A DNA stretch of 64,000 nucleotides from Eulemur rufifrons (taxonomy: Eukaryota > Chordata > Mammalia > Primates > Lemuridae). Shown one piece after another: positions 1 through 12,760 of this stretch. The notes below the pieces were generated by a model. It had not been told where the DNA came from. It ran no database searches and saw only the letters and a list, made by a program, of their open reading frames with translations. The DNA is taken from NCBI RefSeq assembly GCF_041146395.1, contig NC_090983.1, forward strand, positions 62,751,501-62,815,500, read 5' to 3'. The translations under genes were made by a program, and so were the position numbers. How positions within the stretch are numbered: position 1 is the first letter of the stretch; every line of letters begins with the position of its first letter.

Positions 1-92
1 ACGGAACAAAATATATAAAGCAATTATTTTCAGACACTGGAAAATAAATAGGGGAGCCTTGATCCCTGAAAGAAGGAAAACAAAAAGATGGG

Positions 93-377
93 GTGTGGTG
101 CCTGTAATCCTAGCACTCTGACAGGCCGAGGCAGGATTGCTTGAGCTCAAGAGTTCAAGACCGGGCTGAGCAAGAGCGAGACCCCTGTCCCTACTAAAAA
201 AATAGAAAAATTAGCCTAGTGCAGTGGCACATGCCTGTAGTCCTAGCTACTTAGGAGGCTGAAGCAGCAGGATCACTTGAGCCTAGGAGTTTGAGGTTGC
301 AGTGAGCTAGGATGACACCACTGCACTCTAGCCAGGGTGACAGAGCGAGATCCTGTCTCAGGAAAAAAAAAAAAAAA
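93..377 (+). mobile_element. Alu (strepsirrhine type), 5' trimmed
   Basis: Two-arm Alu with the phrases cctgtaatcctagcactc, gttgcagtgagctaggatga and an A tail (363-377). 'Cctagcactc' instead of the human 'cccagcactt' is usual in lemur and galago Alus. Flanked by an 11-bp direct repeat AAAAAGATGGG at 82-92 and 373-383, overlapping the A tail. It sits inside the old L1. The first bases of the left arm are missing. Confidence 0.9.
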
Positions 378-2076
378 GATGGGCCCCATGTTGTTGTTGG
401 CTTTCTGCTTGGAGGCACTTTCTGGACCACAGCGACCAGTGAAGGGAAAAAATAACCTACACAGACCACAGTAGCCTTGCTGAGTTAAGCAAATTAAAAA
501 AAAAAAAAAAAAAAAAAGCAGTCACAGAGGCTAAGGTGCTGGAATTTTCAAGACAGACAACAGAGAAGAGGCAGCTTTGGCAAAGAAAAGCTCCAGAAAC
601 CGACAGAGGTATCCCTTTGAGTCTACTGATAAAAACTAAGCAAGTCACAAATGGGTGAAGTGAAACTCCTCAAGGCCTGGCAAAGAAATACCAGAACTCC
701 TGTAACCTGAACAATTTCCAGGTCTCGCACAGGAATGGGAGATTTTCAAATTCCAACCAGCAGAGTGGAAAGTTCTTATTGGACATTCAGAGTATTCATT
801 AGAAATAAATCTTAGAAAAATTGTGCCATATAGTACTAGAACTAATCTTCCCCTCACAAAGCTTAAAAGCAAGCCTCAAAAGGTACAAGCTGATTTGCAA
901 ATGGTTTACCTGCCTATAAGAACAACATCTAACATTTTTTTTAAGACAAAAAAAAAAAATTATAGCAGTGGACAATGTTAACTGTAAAATGCCCAATATC
1001 CATTAAGAATTAATAGATACGGTAAGAAACAGGAAAATATGACCCATAAGCAGGAGAACAACCAAACCAATGGAACCAGAATTGACAGAGATGATGATAC
1101 TAACGGACAATACCAAGCACTTGAACACATATGTATATGGAGTCCAAAGACTGGTGGAGGCAAGCAGGAAGAAAAATCAGAAAAATAATGGCTGAAAATT
1201 TTCCAAAATTGATGAAAACTATAAACCACAAATACAAGAAGTACAGTGAATTCCAAATAGGTTAAACATGAGTAAAACACACCAGGGCACATCATAATCA
1301 AATTACTGAAAACTAATGATAAAGTCTCAAAAACCACTAGTGGAAAAAGGACACATTATGTGCAAAAGAAAAACATAAGGTTGATAGAGTTCTTATTAGA
1401 AACAATGAAAGCCAGAAGACAATAGAACAAAACTCTTAAATTGCTGAAAGAAAAAATCTTTCAATGTAGAAATCTATGTTTAATTAAACTATCCTTCAAT
1501 ACTGACAAAACCTGACCTAATTCATCATAAGCAGTATACAAGAAATGATAAAGTTATTCAGGTAGTAGGAAAATGAGGCCAGATGAAAATTTGGATCAAT
1601 GCAAAGGAATGAAGAATGAGAAATGGTAAATATGTGAGTAAATTTAAAAGACTTTTTCTTTATTTTTAAATGTCTTCAAAAAATAAATTTTTGATTTTTT
1701 ATATTTTTGAATGTTTAAAACAAAAATAATTTCAACTAATGTGCAGGTTTTATACCATATGTAGATGGAGGAAGTATGATAATGAAAGCACAGAAAAGTG
1801 GGAGAGGGAAATGGAAGTATTTTGTTATAAGATTCCCTCATCATGCATGAAGTGGTATTATATTATTTAAGATAGACAGTGATAAATTAAAATGCATATT
1901 GTAATTCCTACAAGTATAGCTAAGAAGCCACTAGGGAAGACAAAGAGAAAAATAAAAAATAATAAATCCAAAAGATAGGAGGAAATAAGGGGAAAAAAGA
2001 ACGTATAGAAAATAAATAGCAAGATGGTAGATTTAAACCCAACCACATCTATAATTACATTAAATGTACTAGGTTA

Positions 2077-3315
2077 TTAAGTATGAAGTGTCCAATTTCC
2101 TTAAGTACTCATGTTGACAGTTTTTATCTCTGACATTTCACTTTGACACTTCTTGTTTTATTTTCATTGTGAAGGTACATCCTTAGTCTTTCAAACGCAT
2201 GTTTTGGCTTGTGATTATCTTTCAAATTTTTTTTAGAGCTATTTTCGTTAAACCAAGGATAAGTCAAAAATTCATGTTATTTTTGAATATGAGTTCTGTT
2301 GTGAAACCAATGCAGCGCAGACAGCTCGAAATATCAAGGAAGTGTTTGGGAAGGATGTGGCTAATGAACACACAGTACGTCAATGGTTTAAGAAGTTCTG
2401 TTCCGGTGATTTTAATCTTGAAACTGAGCCACATGATTGACCTGAGACCAAAGTGGATAATGATGAACTGAAAGCTGTAGTGGAAGCGAATCCATTTCAA
2501 CCTATGTGTGAATCAGCAGTAAGGTTTGATGTCACTATTCCAACAATACTGGACCATTTGAAACAAGTGGGCAATGTAAAGAAGCTGGATAGATGGATTC
2601 CACATGAATTAAACAAGCGTCAGAAGAGAAATCATCTCCAAGCTTACCTTTCTTTGCTGTCATGACATAAACTTGAACCATTTCTATACTGTATTTGTTA
2701 CATATGATGAAAAATGAATACTTTTTGACAATCGCAAGCATTTGGCACAATGGTTGGATAAAGAGGAAGTGCTGAAACACAATCCAAAATGGAATAGTCA
2801 TCCAAAAAAGCTAATGGTGTCTCTTTAGTAGTACAGTGCTGGTATTATCTACCACAGCTTCATGAAACGTGGTCAATTGATTACAGTGGATGTCTACTGC
2901 AACCAATTGGACAAAATGATAAGGATGCTTGCGATTAAGCAGCTGAGACTGGTCAATAGAGACAGGCCAATCCTCTTGCAAAACAATGCTTGACCGCATG
3001 TCACACAAACCACACTGCTCAAACTACAGCAGCTGGACTTAGAAACTGTCATCCACCATATTCACCAGACCTTGCACCAACTAACTACCACTTCTTCCAG
3101 GCTTTGGACCACTTCTTGCAAGGAAAAATATTCAATTCTCAACAAGCTGTGGAAAATGCCTTTTACAATTTCATCACCACTTGTTCTCCAGGCTTCTTTG
3201 CTGCTGGCATAAACAAGCTACTGTTAAGATGGCAAAACTATGTTGATAGTACTGCTTCTTGTTTGATACATAATAAACTACACTTTTGATTCAAAATTGG
3301 ACATTTCATACTTAA
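2077..3315 (+). mobile_element. Mariner DNA transposon (Hsmar-like), complete ends, dead transposase
   Basis: A 1,239-bp element inserted in the old L1. Terminal inverted repeats match: ttaagtatgaagtgtccaat at 2077-2096 against the reverse complement of the end at 3315 (ttaagtatgaaatgtccaat), one mismatch. The left flank is TA; the right flank is TG, which would be a mutated TA. The L1 text continues across it. The interior translates in sense frames to mariner transposase: helix-turn-helix region (AAQTARNIKEVFGKDVANEH, RQWFKKF), a VDNDELKAVVEANPF linker, KKLDRWIPHELNKRQK, then VTYDEK, LLQNNA and PPYSPDLAPTNYHFF. Stops and frameshifts break it (for example after VTYDEK and after LLQNNA). Of the catalytic triad the first Asp is present, while the second and third positions read Asn. 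Confidence 0.88.
2279..3289 (+). pseudogene. Decayed mariner transposase gene
   Basis: Coding remnant of the mariner described at 2077-3315, about 340 codons long when all frames are followed. The N-terminal DNA-binding part lies at about 2285-2440 and has an internal stop (EPHD-stop-PETK). The central part follows at 2453-2665 and the catalytic core with further stops at 2690-2990. The C-terminal third at 3040-3289 (YSPDLAPTNYHFF to NYVDSTAS) is in another frame. Similarity to the transposase half of human SETMAR/Hsmar1 is clear by eye (KKLDRWIPHEL, INKLLLRWQNYVD). It cannot make a working enzyme. Confidence 0.85.
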
Positions 3316-5572
3316 TGACCTAAATAAATAATAATAATGATCTAAACATTCTCATTGACATGCAGATATTGTCAAACAGTATTTTTAAAAGCAAGGCTCA
3401 GCCATATACTATCTAAAGAAAATAAACTTAAAATGTAAACACACAAGAAAAAGACAAGAAAAAAAATGTTCACACAAACTCTAATCATGAGAAAATTTGA
3501 GGAGCAGTATTAATTACAGACAAAGTAGACTTTAGGACAGGAACTATTACCAGAGATAAAATAGAAAAACACAATAGTCCTAAGTGTGTATGCACTCAAT
3601 TACAGAACTTTATATGATACAAAAACTGACATAACTAAAAGGAGAAATAGACAAATCCACAATTTATAGTTTGCATTTCAACATTCCTCTCTCAGTGTTT
3701 TATAGAATAGACAGAAATATCAATAGAGATATAGAAGACTTGAACAATGCTATAAGCTAAACTTGACATATTGACAATTGCACATTCTTTTCTAATGTAT
3801 ATGAAACAGTCACCAAGGTAGACCATATGCTGGGCCACAAAACAAGTCTCAATAAATTTTAAAATATTAAAATCATACAGAATATTTCCCTTATCACAGA
3901 GAAACCAGAAATCAGTAACAAAAGAAGGTAGAAGAGAATGGGGAGAGAAGAAGGATTGACAGATATTTTAAAAAGTCTCCCAATATTTGGAAATTAACAC
4001 ACTTCCAAATAACTCATAGTTCAAAGAAGAAATCACATGGAAAATTAGGAAATATTTTTAACTTAATGAAAATAAAATACATCAAAATGTGTAGTGGGCA
4101 TCCTTAGGCATTTTTAGAGAGACATTTATAGCTTTAAGTGTTTATATTAAACAATTAGTAAGATCTAAAATCAAACATTTAAGCTTCTATTTTAAGAAGC
4201 TAGTCAAAAAACAAGGAAATTAAACCTAATATAACTAAAAGAAAAGAAATAATAGATATAAGAGCAGAAGTAAATAAAATAGAAAACAATAGAGGAAGTT
4301 AATGGAAATAAATTCTGGCTCTTTAGGAGATCAATAAAATTGATAAGCCACCAACTAGACTGAAAGAAAGAGAGAAATGACATAACTTACCAATGTCCTA
4401 TATGACAGAAAAGATATTGCTACAAATCCTATGGACATTAAAAGGATAATAAAAGAACATTATGAAGAATAATGAACTTTACAATTACATGAAATGGACA
4501 ATTTTTTTAAATGATACAAATTCCCAAAACTGAAACAAACTAAAAATAATCCTGAGCCAAAAATAAAAATTGATAAATTAGATTTCATTAAAATTAATAA
4601 CTTCTGCTCTCCAAAGAACACCGTTAAGAAAAGTAATGGGCAAATGATAAAATGGAAGAAAATATTCTCAATATTTAGATCTGAAAAAGGACTTACATCC
4701 AGAATATATCATTAATTCTTACTACTCCATAATAAGAAGACAACTCAATTTAAAAATGAGCAAAATATTTGAACAGACACTTCACAAAAGAAGATAAATG
4801 AATGGCCATTGTACATGAAAAGATGTTATGATTCATCAGGCAAATGCAAATTAAAACCCTAATGAGATATTATACACACTATAATGGTTAAAATTAAAGA
4901 CTGACAAAATCAAATGTTGGAGAGAATATGAAACAACTGGTATTTTCATACATTGCGGGTGAGAATGTAAAATGATATGACTTTGGAAAACAGTTTGGCA
5001 GTTTCTTATGAAGTTAAACATACCACCCAACTCAGCAATTCCACTCTTAGGTGTTTAAAAGGGAAATGAAAATATATGCCCACACAAAAACTTGTATACA
5101 AATATTCATGGCAGTTTTATTTATAATAGCCAAAAACTAGAAAGAGCAAGGTTTCCATCAACAGGAGAAGAGAAAAACAAACTGTGGTATAGCCATATGA
5201 TGCAAATCAATTCAGCAATTAAAAAAAAAATTACTGATACACACAACAGAATGGTTCCCAAAAACATTATGCTGAGCAAAAGAAGTCAGACACAAATGAA
5301 TATGTACATTATGATTCCATTTCTATGAAACCCTAGGAAATGCAGATTAATCTGTAATGACATAAAGGAGCTCAGTGGTTTATCTAAGGTCTGAAGTGAG
5401 TGGCACAGGCAGTTGGGGGACACAAGGAAACTTTTAGGGTGATGGAAATGCTCTGTATCTTGATCATGTTTGCAGGGGCGTATACATTTGTCAAAACTAA
5501 TTGAACTGTACACTTGGATGCATTTTATCATATTCAAATTATACATCAATAAAATTTATTTTTACTATTTTT

Positions 5573-6590
5573 TAAAAATTTTATGTAATAGAAAAGCAAG
5601 TGTATTTGTTCTATCAACGTCTTTCAGCTAATACCTTCCAACAAACCAAAGTTATTAGTATGGTTAGCCTATCAGATTTTGGGTGTGGTATGCTGAAGGA
5701 AGTTTTAAGACATTCCTGTTTTATTTCTATAATACCTAACCTAAAGTAAACCATTTTGATGGAATAAGAACTCCCTATGTTATTAATATAAAGCTCATAA
5801 AGTATTGAGTTGAGGAGAGATGCCTATATATGCAGAGTCTGTCAACTTGCTTTTGATTGATATTATTGCCAGTTGTGCATTAACTAAATAATGTGTACAG
5901 TATATAATTGTTTTATTCTTCTCATTAGCTCATAACATTTAGCTCCATTTGCTTCCTTAAAAAATAGAAAAAATAATATTTTTATTATAATTTTAAAAGT
6001 CATAAACATAAAATTTCCTAAGAGAAATATTTCAATTGGTCATTCATGTGGTCAACTATGTACTTATAATCTAGATTTTTCCATCTTAACAGTGAGTGGG
6101 AAATGCCTGTTTATGACCTAAACTAACTTTTTAGTTCATTTTGGTGGAAATATAGAGATAAGACCACAGTATTTATTAAAAATGAAATGAGCATTATTTT
6201 CCTGACCTTTTCCCTTCTTGTAATTATGTGGTTTAGGTAAAATTATCAGCACTGATTATGTGCCCTCTGATTGAATCTACTTGCTGAGCACTTGATAGAT
6301 ACTTTGGAAACATAACACACATAAGTATTTCTAGCACTACATTTAGAATGGGTAAAAGATATTTTTCACATGACTCCTTGGATCACAGGAATCAGTTTCT
6401 GGTGAATATTGCTAACTCTCACTTAATGAATTATTCATTTACTCAAATTAGGAACAATTTAGGCCTGCCTTTTCTTCCCATGAGGGATACAACCTAAACA
6501 GCCAGTCTACCTCGTGGAGAATTAATGTGTCTTACACAGGCCAATCCAGCCTCACTGCAAATCTCCTGTATGTGTCTGGATGTCCAGAGA
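5573..6590. other. Intron, no recognised feature
   Basis: AT-rich intronic sequence upstream of the first KCNH7 exon of the window. Short A and T runs only; no open frame with coding character, no RNA gene and no repeat that I recognise. Confidence 0.5.
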
Positions 6591-6599
6591 ATCAGGGCC

Positions 6600-6700
6600 A
6601 ATAGATAGATGGATAGATGATTAGATAGATAGATAGATAGATACATATATACATACTTACATAGATGATATAGATAGATAGATATAGGCATAGATATAGA
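6600..6700. repeat. (GATA)n-type microsatellite
   Basis: Imperfect tetranucleotide tract of ATAGATAG/GATAGATG units with TACATA interruptions. It sits directly against the repeat body that follows, as the tail of a minus-strand retroelement would. Length variation between individuals is likely. Confidence 0.9.
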
Positions 6701-7079
6701 TATAAAGAGATTTATTATAAGAAAGTGGCTCACATGGCTATGAAGGCTGAAAAGTCTTAAAATCTGTAGTCAACTAACTGGAAACTCAGGAAAGCCAATG
6801 GTACGATTTCAGTATGAGCCTGAGTCCAAAGGCAGAACAGAGATGTCCCAGCTCAAAGACAGGCAGTGAGAGCGAATTCTCCCTTACTCCACCTTTTTGC
6901 TCTATTCAGGCCTTCGATGGATGGGATATGGTCCATCCACAGTAGGGAGTACAATCTGCTTTACTTGCTTACTGATGCAAATGTTAATCTCATCCACAGA
7001 CACGCCCAAAGTAACGTAGTACCAAATACCCAGGCACCCTGGGGCCCAGTCAAGTTGACACAAAAGTAAACATCACACC
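6701..7079 (-). repeat. Old interspersed repeat with (TATC)n tail (family uncertain)
   Basis: Begins agagatttattataag and ends cccagtcaagttgacacaa, both phrases that I recognise from a common mammalian repeat; read on the minus strand it ends in ATAAATCTCTT followed by the TATC tract. Likely a LINE 3' end or a MER-class element. I do not name the family. The open frame 6866-7069 is not a gene. Confidence 0.6.
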
Positions 7080-7592
7080 CCCCCAACTTTCATCCCCTCA
7101 AATAGATAAAAACAGGGGGCTACTTCTTTCCCTGGGACATGATCTTACCTGGACATCTACAGTAGACAATGACCCTGATAACCAAGCATGATGAGATAAG
7201 CAAACACGATAAAATAGAAAAGAAAGCAAATGCCCGGGAAAACATTATTAGTTTAAACACAGCCTGAATCTGGCCAAAACCGACTTTTAAAATGATTAAA
7301 TGGTTTATGAAGGCAATTATTTGCAAAATGTGTTTGGAAAAAACACATGTGTTGATTGTATATAATATAATCAAACACTTCAACATTTTTGTTATTGTTG
7401 TTGCTTTTCCCACCTGCTTGGTATATTGCTGTTCCAGGGCTTTACGTATCACCTCATCTCTCAGTCTCTGACAGATGCCCAAAATCAATATAGGGGCCAT
7501 GTGTCATGATGTGACTTTCAGTACAGAGAATGGCATTTCTCAGAATTATTAAAAACTGAATACAAATTAAAAAAAAAAAAAAAAAGAATAGA

Positions 7593-7930
<338 letters not shown>

Positions 7931-8197
7931 AAAAAAAAGAATAGAGAAAGTGTTTAAAGAGCTTATTCTAAGTCATAAAGATTTAGTGAAGAAGAACTAA
8001 TATGGATATTCTACCTAGTACTGAATATATAATATAGCAAGGGATGTCATAGCAGCTTTTACCCATAGATGAAAGAACGAAAATATATTTTTTCTCCCCA
8101 ACAAATAAAACTATGTGCATTTTCTAAGCTAGTGATATGTTTCTTATGCAAAGATACTATTAAAATGAATCTGAATAGATTAAAAATTGTATACTAA

Positions 8198-8489
8198 GAC
8201 TGGATGTGGTGGCTCATGCCTATAATCCTAGCACACGGGGAGGCTGAGGCAGGAGGATCACTTGAGCTCAGGAATTTGAGACCATCCTCAGCAAGAGCAA
8301 GACCCTGTCTCTAATAAAAATAGAAAAATTAGCCGGGTGTTGTGGCACACACGGGTAGTCCCAGCTACTGGGAAGGCTGAGGTAAGAGGATCGCTTGAGC
8401 CCAGGAGTTACAGGTTGCAGTGAGCTATGATGATGCCACTGCACTCTACCTGGGGCGACAGAGAGGGACTCTGTCTCAAAAAAAAAAAA
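8198..8489 (+). mobile_element. Alu
   Basis: Full-length Alu (actggatgtggtggctcatg, both arms, A tail to about 8490). Target-site duplication AAAAATTGTATACTAA at 8182-8197 and AAAAATTGTACACTAA at 8488-8503, one mismatch. It lies 270 bases from the preceding Alu in the same orientation. Confidence 0.93.
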
Positions 8490-9047
8490 AAATTGTACAC
8501 TAATTAACACTCTAAGGAAATTCTGCGTTTCTTAAAGAACTAGTTATTTTCTTAGCAAATCCAATGTATTCAAAAATGATCTTAAAATTTATGACAGATT
8601 TTTACTACTACAAAGTTAGATTTGAAACTGAGAGACAGAGATAAGTCAAAATTTAAAAATTAATATTTAAATTCCAACTCAAAAAGTGGTTTTAAAGTGA
8701 GTTTTTTTTTGAGAAAGCATGTTTATGACATGCCTTCTTATGACAAATGAAATAGTTTATTCCAAATGCGCTTTTGTCTCCAGTCAATGCTCTCAGTCAC
8801 AAGCTGATATTATAAACGATCTAATTTTTACTTTAATTTAGAATCCATAATGCATTTGAATAACTTCCCTTTCCTGTCTAAATTTTAAATCTTAAAGCAT
8901 TATTTGTTTAACTTCTGTCTTCCCTGTGAGCCGGTGGTTAATCCTCACAATTGGCTGAGATAATCAAAATCTTGCTTGCTATTCTGACAATATATAATAT
9001 GCCCACGTACAGTGTCCCCCCATAACTTTTTTTTTTATCCAATCCAG

Positions 9048-9247
9048 CACTAATGTATGCAAGCATTTTTGGGAATGTATCTGCAATTATCCAAAGACTG
9101 TACTCGGGAACTGCCAGGTACCACATGCAGATGCTGCGAGTAAAAGAGTTCATTCGCTTTCACCAAATCCCCAACCCTCTGAGGCAACGTCTCGAAGAGT
9201 ACTTCCAACATGCGTGGACTTACACCAATGGCATTGACATGAACATG
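9048..9247 (+). CDS. KCNH7: KCNH7 internal exon (end of S6 and C-linker start)
   Basis: Internal coding exon of the voltage-gated potassium channel ERG3 (Kv11.3), a plasma-membrane subunit of tetrameric ERG channels carrying rapid delayed-rectifier-type current. It encodes the end of pore-lining helix S6 (LMYASIFGN) and the C-linker helices ([19 protein letters not shown]). The Tyr and Phe of MYASIF match the hERG drug-binding pair Y652/F656. The exon lies between an AG acceptor (9046-9047, after a pyrimidine-rich stretch) and a GTATGT donor (9248). It is 200 bp, the size I know for the equivalent KCNH2 exon, and begins with the last two bases of a Ser codon. VKEF, AWTYTN and MNM fit KCNH7 better than KCNH2 or KCNH6, as recalled. 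The frame stays open 59 codons past the donor (see findings). No start codon is expected. Confidence 0.96.
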
Positions 9248-9427
9248 GTATGTATTTGTTTTCCAAAACAGAAGCACCACAGGCATTACAGCTATAGCCA
9301 AAATGAAAAAGCCAGTCTCGCCAGCTTTGAACCCCTTGCTTTTGTTTTCTTCTCTCAGATGTGTATTTTCTCCCCTGGAGATAGTCTCTCATTCTCAATT
9401 CATGGCATTGCATGGTGCTATATCTAG
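9248..9427 (+). other. Open read-through extension after KCNH7 exon; possible short-isoform tail
   Basis: Beyond the GTATGT donor the exon frame remains open for 59 codons ([18 protein letters not shown] and on) to a TAG at 9425-9427. The first part is Cys-, His- and Lys-rich. An AATAAA lies at 10011-10016. Human KCNH7 is known to have a shorter splice form with a different C-terminus; whether it arises by reading into this intron I cannot confirm from sequence alone. A chance open frame of this length in AT-rich intron is possible. Confidence 0.3.
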
Positions 9428-12400
9428 TTATCCTGTGTGGCAAAGGCATTATAACATGATGCAAACTGATATAACTGTGTGTGGTAGAGTTCCCACTTCT
9501 GGTTAGAGAGAGCACTGCTTTAGCTGGGACTTGGGCTTCCACTGCATGGTCTAGTTGCCGGCACCCGAAAGAATAGTTGGACCCACGTGCAATAAGATTT
9601 GGCAAGTGAACAGTAACAACTATGATGCCCCCAAACAGAGATCCAAGGTTAACACACTTTAAAAAATGGGAAACTGAAAATTTGTAGGAGAGGTTATGGA
9701 GCTTATACATGTCATAAGCATTTTATGATAGGAAGATTCACACTGCTTTTAAGAACTTACTTTTTATATTTTAAACAATTTACTATGTGCCCTTTTACTG
9801 TACCAGGTTTAATGCATTTTTCCTTTCAAGGAGGAAATATGGATTCCTTTTAAGCAAATTTGACACCAAAAATCACTTGTCATAACCTCCCCTTTTATAT
9901 CATTGCTCAAAAATCAACACAATAATAACACTAATGTGGTCCAAGGAGCCCAAATTTTTGATTATTAGAATTTCCCACTTCTTTCACTTGGCTACAGAGA
10001 CTGATTGTTAAATAAATTATACAACAAATCCAAATTTCATGACATATCATAGAGCAACAGAAAAAAGATTAAAAATATGGTGCCATCCTACATGACTACT
10101 CCACTGAGCAAGGACGCTGTTTCTAAGAAATCTTTAATACATAAAATCACTCACATTTAATTATGTCAATTGCATAAACAATTTTTATGTAAGTCAGCCT
10201 ATATAATTTATAATAGATTGATATTTTTTGTTTTATCAGTAATATTCTAACAGAAAGCAAGTTTCAAAATTAGCACTAATGATGCAGAAAGCATTGCAGT
10301 ATTACTCAATTTGAAAGACATATTTATATGCAGATAAGTTTATCATAGCTGCGTGTGATTTATTTGACTGAGAAGTAAGGGCATGCCTTATAAAAATTTT
10401 AATTTGAAGAGCTAATTATCTAATTAGTACATGTCATATAAAACTGTAGCTAAACTCCATGAGTGATTTCAAATCATCCTAAAATTCCTTGTGAAAAAAT
10501 TCATTTGATAAATTGATCTCCCCAAGGGAACACTTTAATGTCACAAGAAAGAGCACCTACATATTGATCACTTTTATACATTTCCAACACTATTATTGTT
10601 TAACAAGGGTATCAGTGTTCAAGAAGTATTGGGGAATACTCATGGGTTGGCTGAAGCAGAGTCAAGAATTTTTAATCAAAACATGTGTCACTCAATTTTG
10701 TTGTTCCATACTGCCAGATTATTTCAATACCAGTAGTAAAACAATAATTTTACCTCCCCTCTCCATATAACTCTAGTTTTGTGACCATTTTTTGTGATAA
10801 AGTCTATTTTGTGACAACTATTTACCTTTCATTGTTTGACTCTATTACCTTTGAATTTGGTTTATATACCACTTGCCTATTTACAATGTACTTATGAAAG
10901 ATTTATCTCTTTCCTGTCTGCTTCACACCTTAATAAATGGAATCACAACACCCACCGGTAAGAACAGGAGGTATTTATATCCAATTTAATTCTCGTGTAA
11001 ATTGTTGAGAACACCCTTGTTATCTGTCAGGTTTAGAGCTTGTTAAATGATTTCCAATGTTAGTTTTGATCTTTTTTGCATGACGTAGCAGAGGAGATAC
11101 AAAGCAACAAACTGGGGAAGATAACCTGGAAGAGGCCAAGTAGAGAATAGAAATCCTTAATTTTAACAACAACTTGACCTCTGAAAATATTTATATACAG
11201 TTTCCCACTTCCCGCAAAAATTCACTTCTCTGTCCCTCTCCCAACTCTGGTAAAGGTTATGGGTATACGGTTTGCATTAGATAATTGTCATAAAGAAAAT
11301 GTCATTCTTTTTCATCATTTTCCATTTTCATGATGTAGGTGCTTTCCTTTCCTCTCATCTGCATGCCTGTATGACACGATCCTGGAGTGTGTGAGCTCTA
11401 AACCATGTGCCGCTCAGTCTTGCATGTGGTTTTGAGAGCTTGACTTTGCACGACGTTGTTTGTCTACATTTCTCATTTTGTGACTGCAAAGTGAGTAAAA
11501 AAAATTGAAGTGCGAGATAACTCTGAAAACTCAGCAAATGGAAGATGCTTACTTATTGAGCACCATATACAGAATACAGTTCATTAGAGAAAAGAAATTG
11601 TACTCTTAGACTATTGAGAGGTTAAAAAAAAATAAAAGTGGATTTTTACCTCGAAAACCACATTGTTAAAATCCCTGTGTCTTATCAGTTATTGTCAATT
11701 AAATTGGAATTTATTAATGTTTAAAATTATTTAAATTTATGTATTGTGATACATAAAAGTACATCAAACTGTTATATTTTGCATCAGCATTCCATATTAT
11801 TTCATTTAAGTATAACCTTAAATATAATTTCTCATGAAACATTTCAGGTCATTTTTACTGTTCAACCTTATCCAAATGAAGTACAAGATTTTCAATCACA
11901 CTGTATTGATTGACCTAAAATTATTTTTTATGCCCCAAAACATTTGATAGATCACAAAAAGCAAGAAAGACGTGACCTAAAAAGTATGGCCATATTCCTT
12001 ATTTCCTACGTCTTTTGCATTTTGTGAAAAAGCTATTGCCAGAATATTCCAGAATTTAAAGCATTCTGGGAACAATTATGGACTCCCTTTCAACTGAACC
12101 AAATGGCTCTGAGTACAAAAGGAAAAGAACCAGGATATAGAAACTAGTGAAAGGAACACGTTCTGTTGAGAGTGATTTCAAACTTAGAAATAGTAAAAAT
12201 TATCTAAAGATTTGCACAGGTTAATTCTGGAAAATTGCTTCCCTTCTACCTCAAAAGTTTGACTAGGTAGGAGTGAGGACTCAGATTAGCACTCTCAGCA
12301 TCTTAATGAATTTCTCCAAAAAAAAAAAAAACCACCCTCTGACCTGGTCTGAAACTTGCCAAGGTTAACTAACGCTGTTAGTTACAGTACTACCAAGGTG

Positions 12401-12684
12401 ATGAGAATCATTTTCCATCTCAGCGTAGAATAATCAAGTGGCCTCACATAAGAGGCACATAAGAGCCTGGCTTGAATGAAGAAGGGCCCTGATAACAATG
12501 GTCCACAGATCATTCTGGATGGAGGGAAATAAACCATTTAGGACAGAAATCACTCCATGTTTTCATATTATACTGGCATGGAAGAAAATTCTGTATGAAC
12601 ATTTAATGGAGATGTATTTCTTGCTTAAAAATGCCAGCCCCCAACTCCACTAAGTAATGCCTGAATCATAGGAAAAAAATGCAC
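9428..12684. other. Intron, no recognised feature
   Basis: AT-rich intron following the first exon. It contains short A runs (12318-12331) and an AATAAA at 10011. Open frames at 10513-10770 and on the minus strand at 11355-11537 have no domain or composition to support coding. Confidence 0.5.
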
Positions 12685-12760
12685 AATAGGGATTCAGAAG
12701 ACCCAAGAACTGGCTGTCAATCTGATGCTTATCTTGGACAAGTCACTTAACCTCGCTACA
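12685..12760 (+). repeat. MIR fragment
   Basis: Contains a recognisable MIR core: gattcagaagacccaagaac followed by tcttggacaagtcacttaac. Ancient tRNA-derived SINE, truncated. Confidence 0.6.

Larger units (their letters stand above)
1..5572 (+). mobile_element. Old L1 (L1M-type), interrupted by Alu and mariner
   Basis: Sense-strand remnant of an ancient L1. 5' UTR/ORF1-like sequence runs from the window edge, and ORF2-like DNA in many broken frames fills 3316-5100. A typical 3' end at about 5480-5570 (aactgtacacttggatgcat, then an A/T-rich tail with AATAAAATTT) closes it. Phrases such as ggctgaaaattttccaaaa (1190-1208) and the 'atctataattacattaaatg' stretch split by the mariner are recognisable L1M text. 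It is heavily diverged with no usable ORF. An Alu (93-377) and a mariner (2077-3315) inserted later. The exact 5' boundary is outside the window or unclear, and the 480-1000 part is assigned less surely, including an A run at 496-517. Confidence 0.7.

Noticed and set aside
496..517. A run as a retrotransposon tail
   Set aside because: No recognisable element body ends there and no flanking duplication; left as an A run in old L1.
6600..6700. Regularly spaced repeats that might suggest an array
   Set aside because: Simple tetranucleotide microsatellite; no spacer structure, and the host is a primate.
9150..9710. 186-codon minus-strand frame opposite the KCNH7 exon
   Set aside because: Antisense shadow of a confirmed exon; no family similarity.
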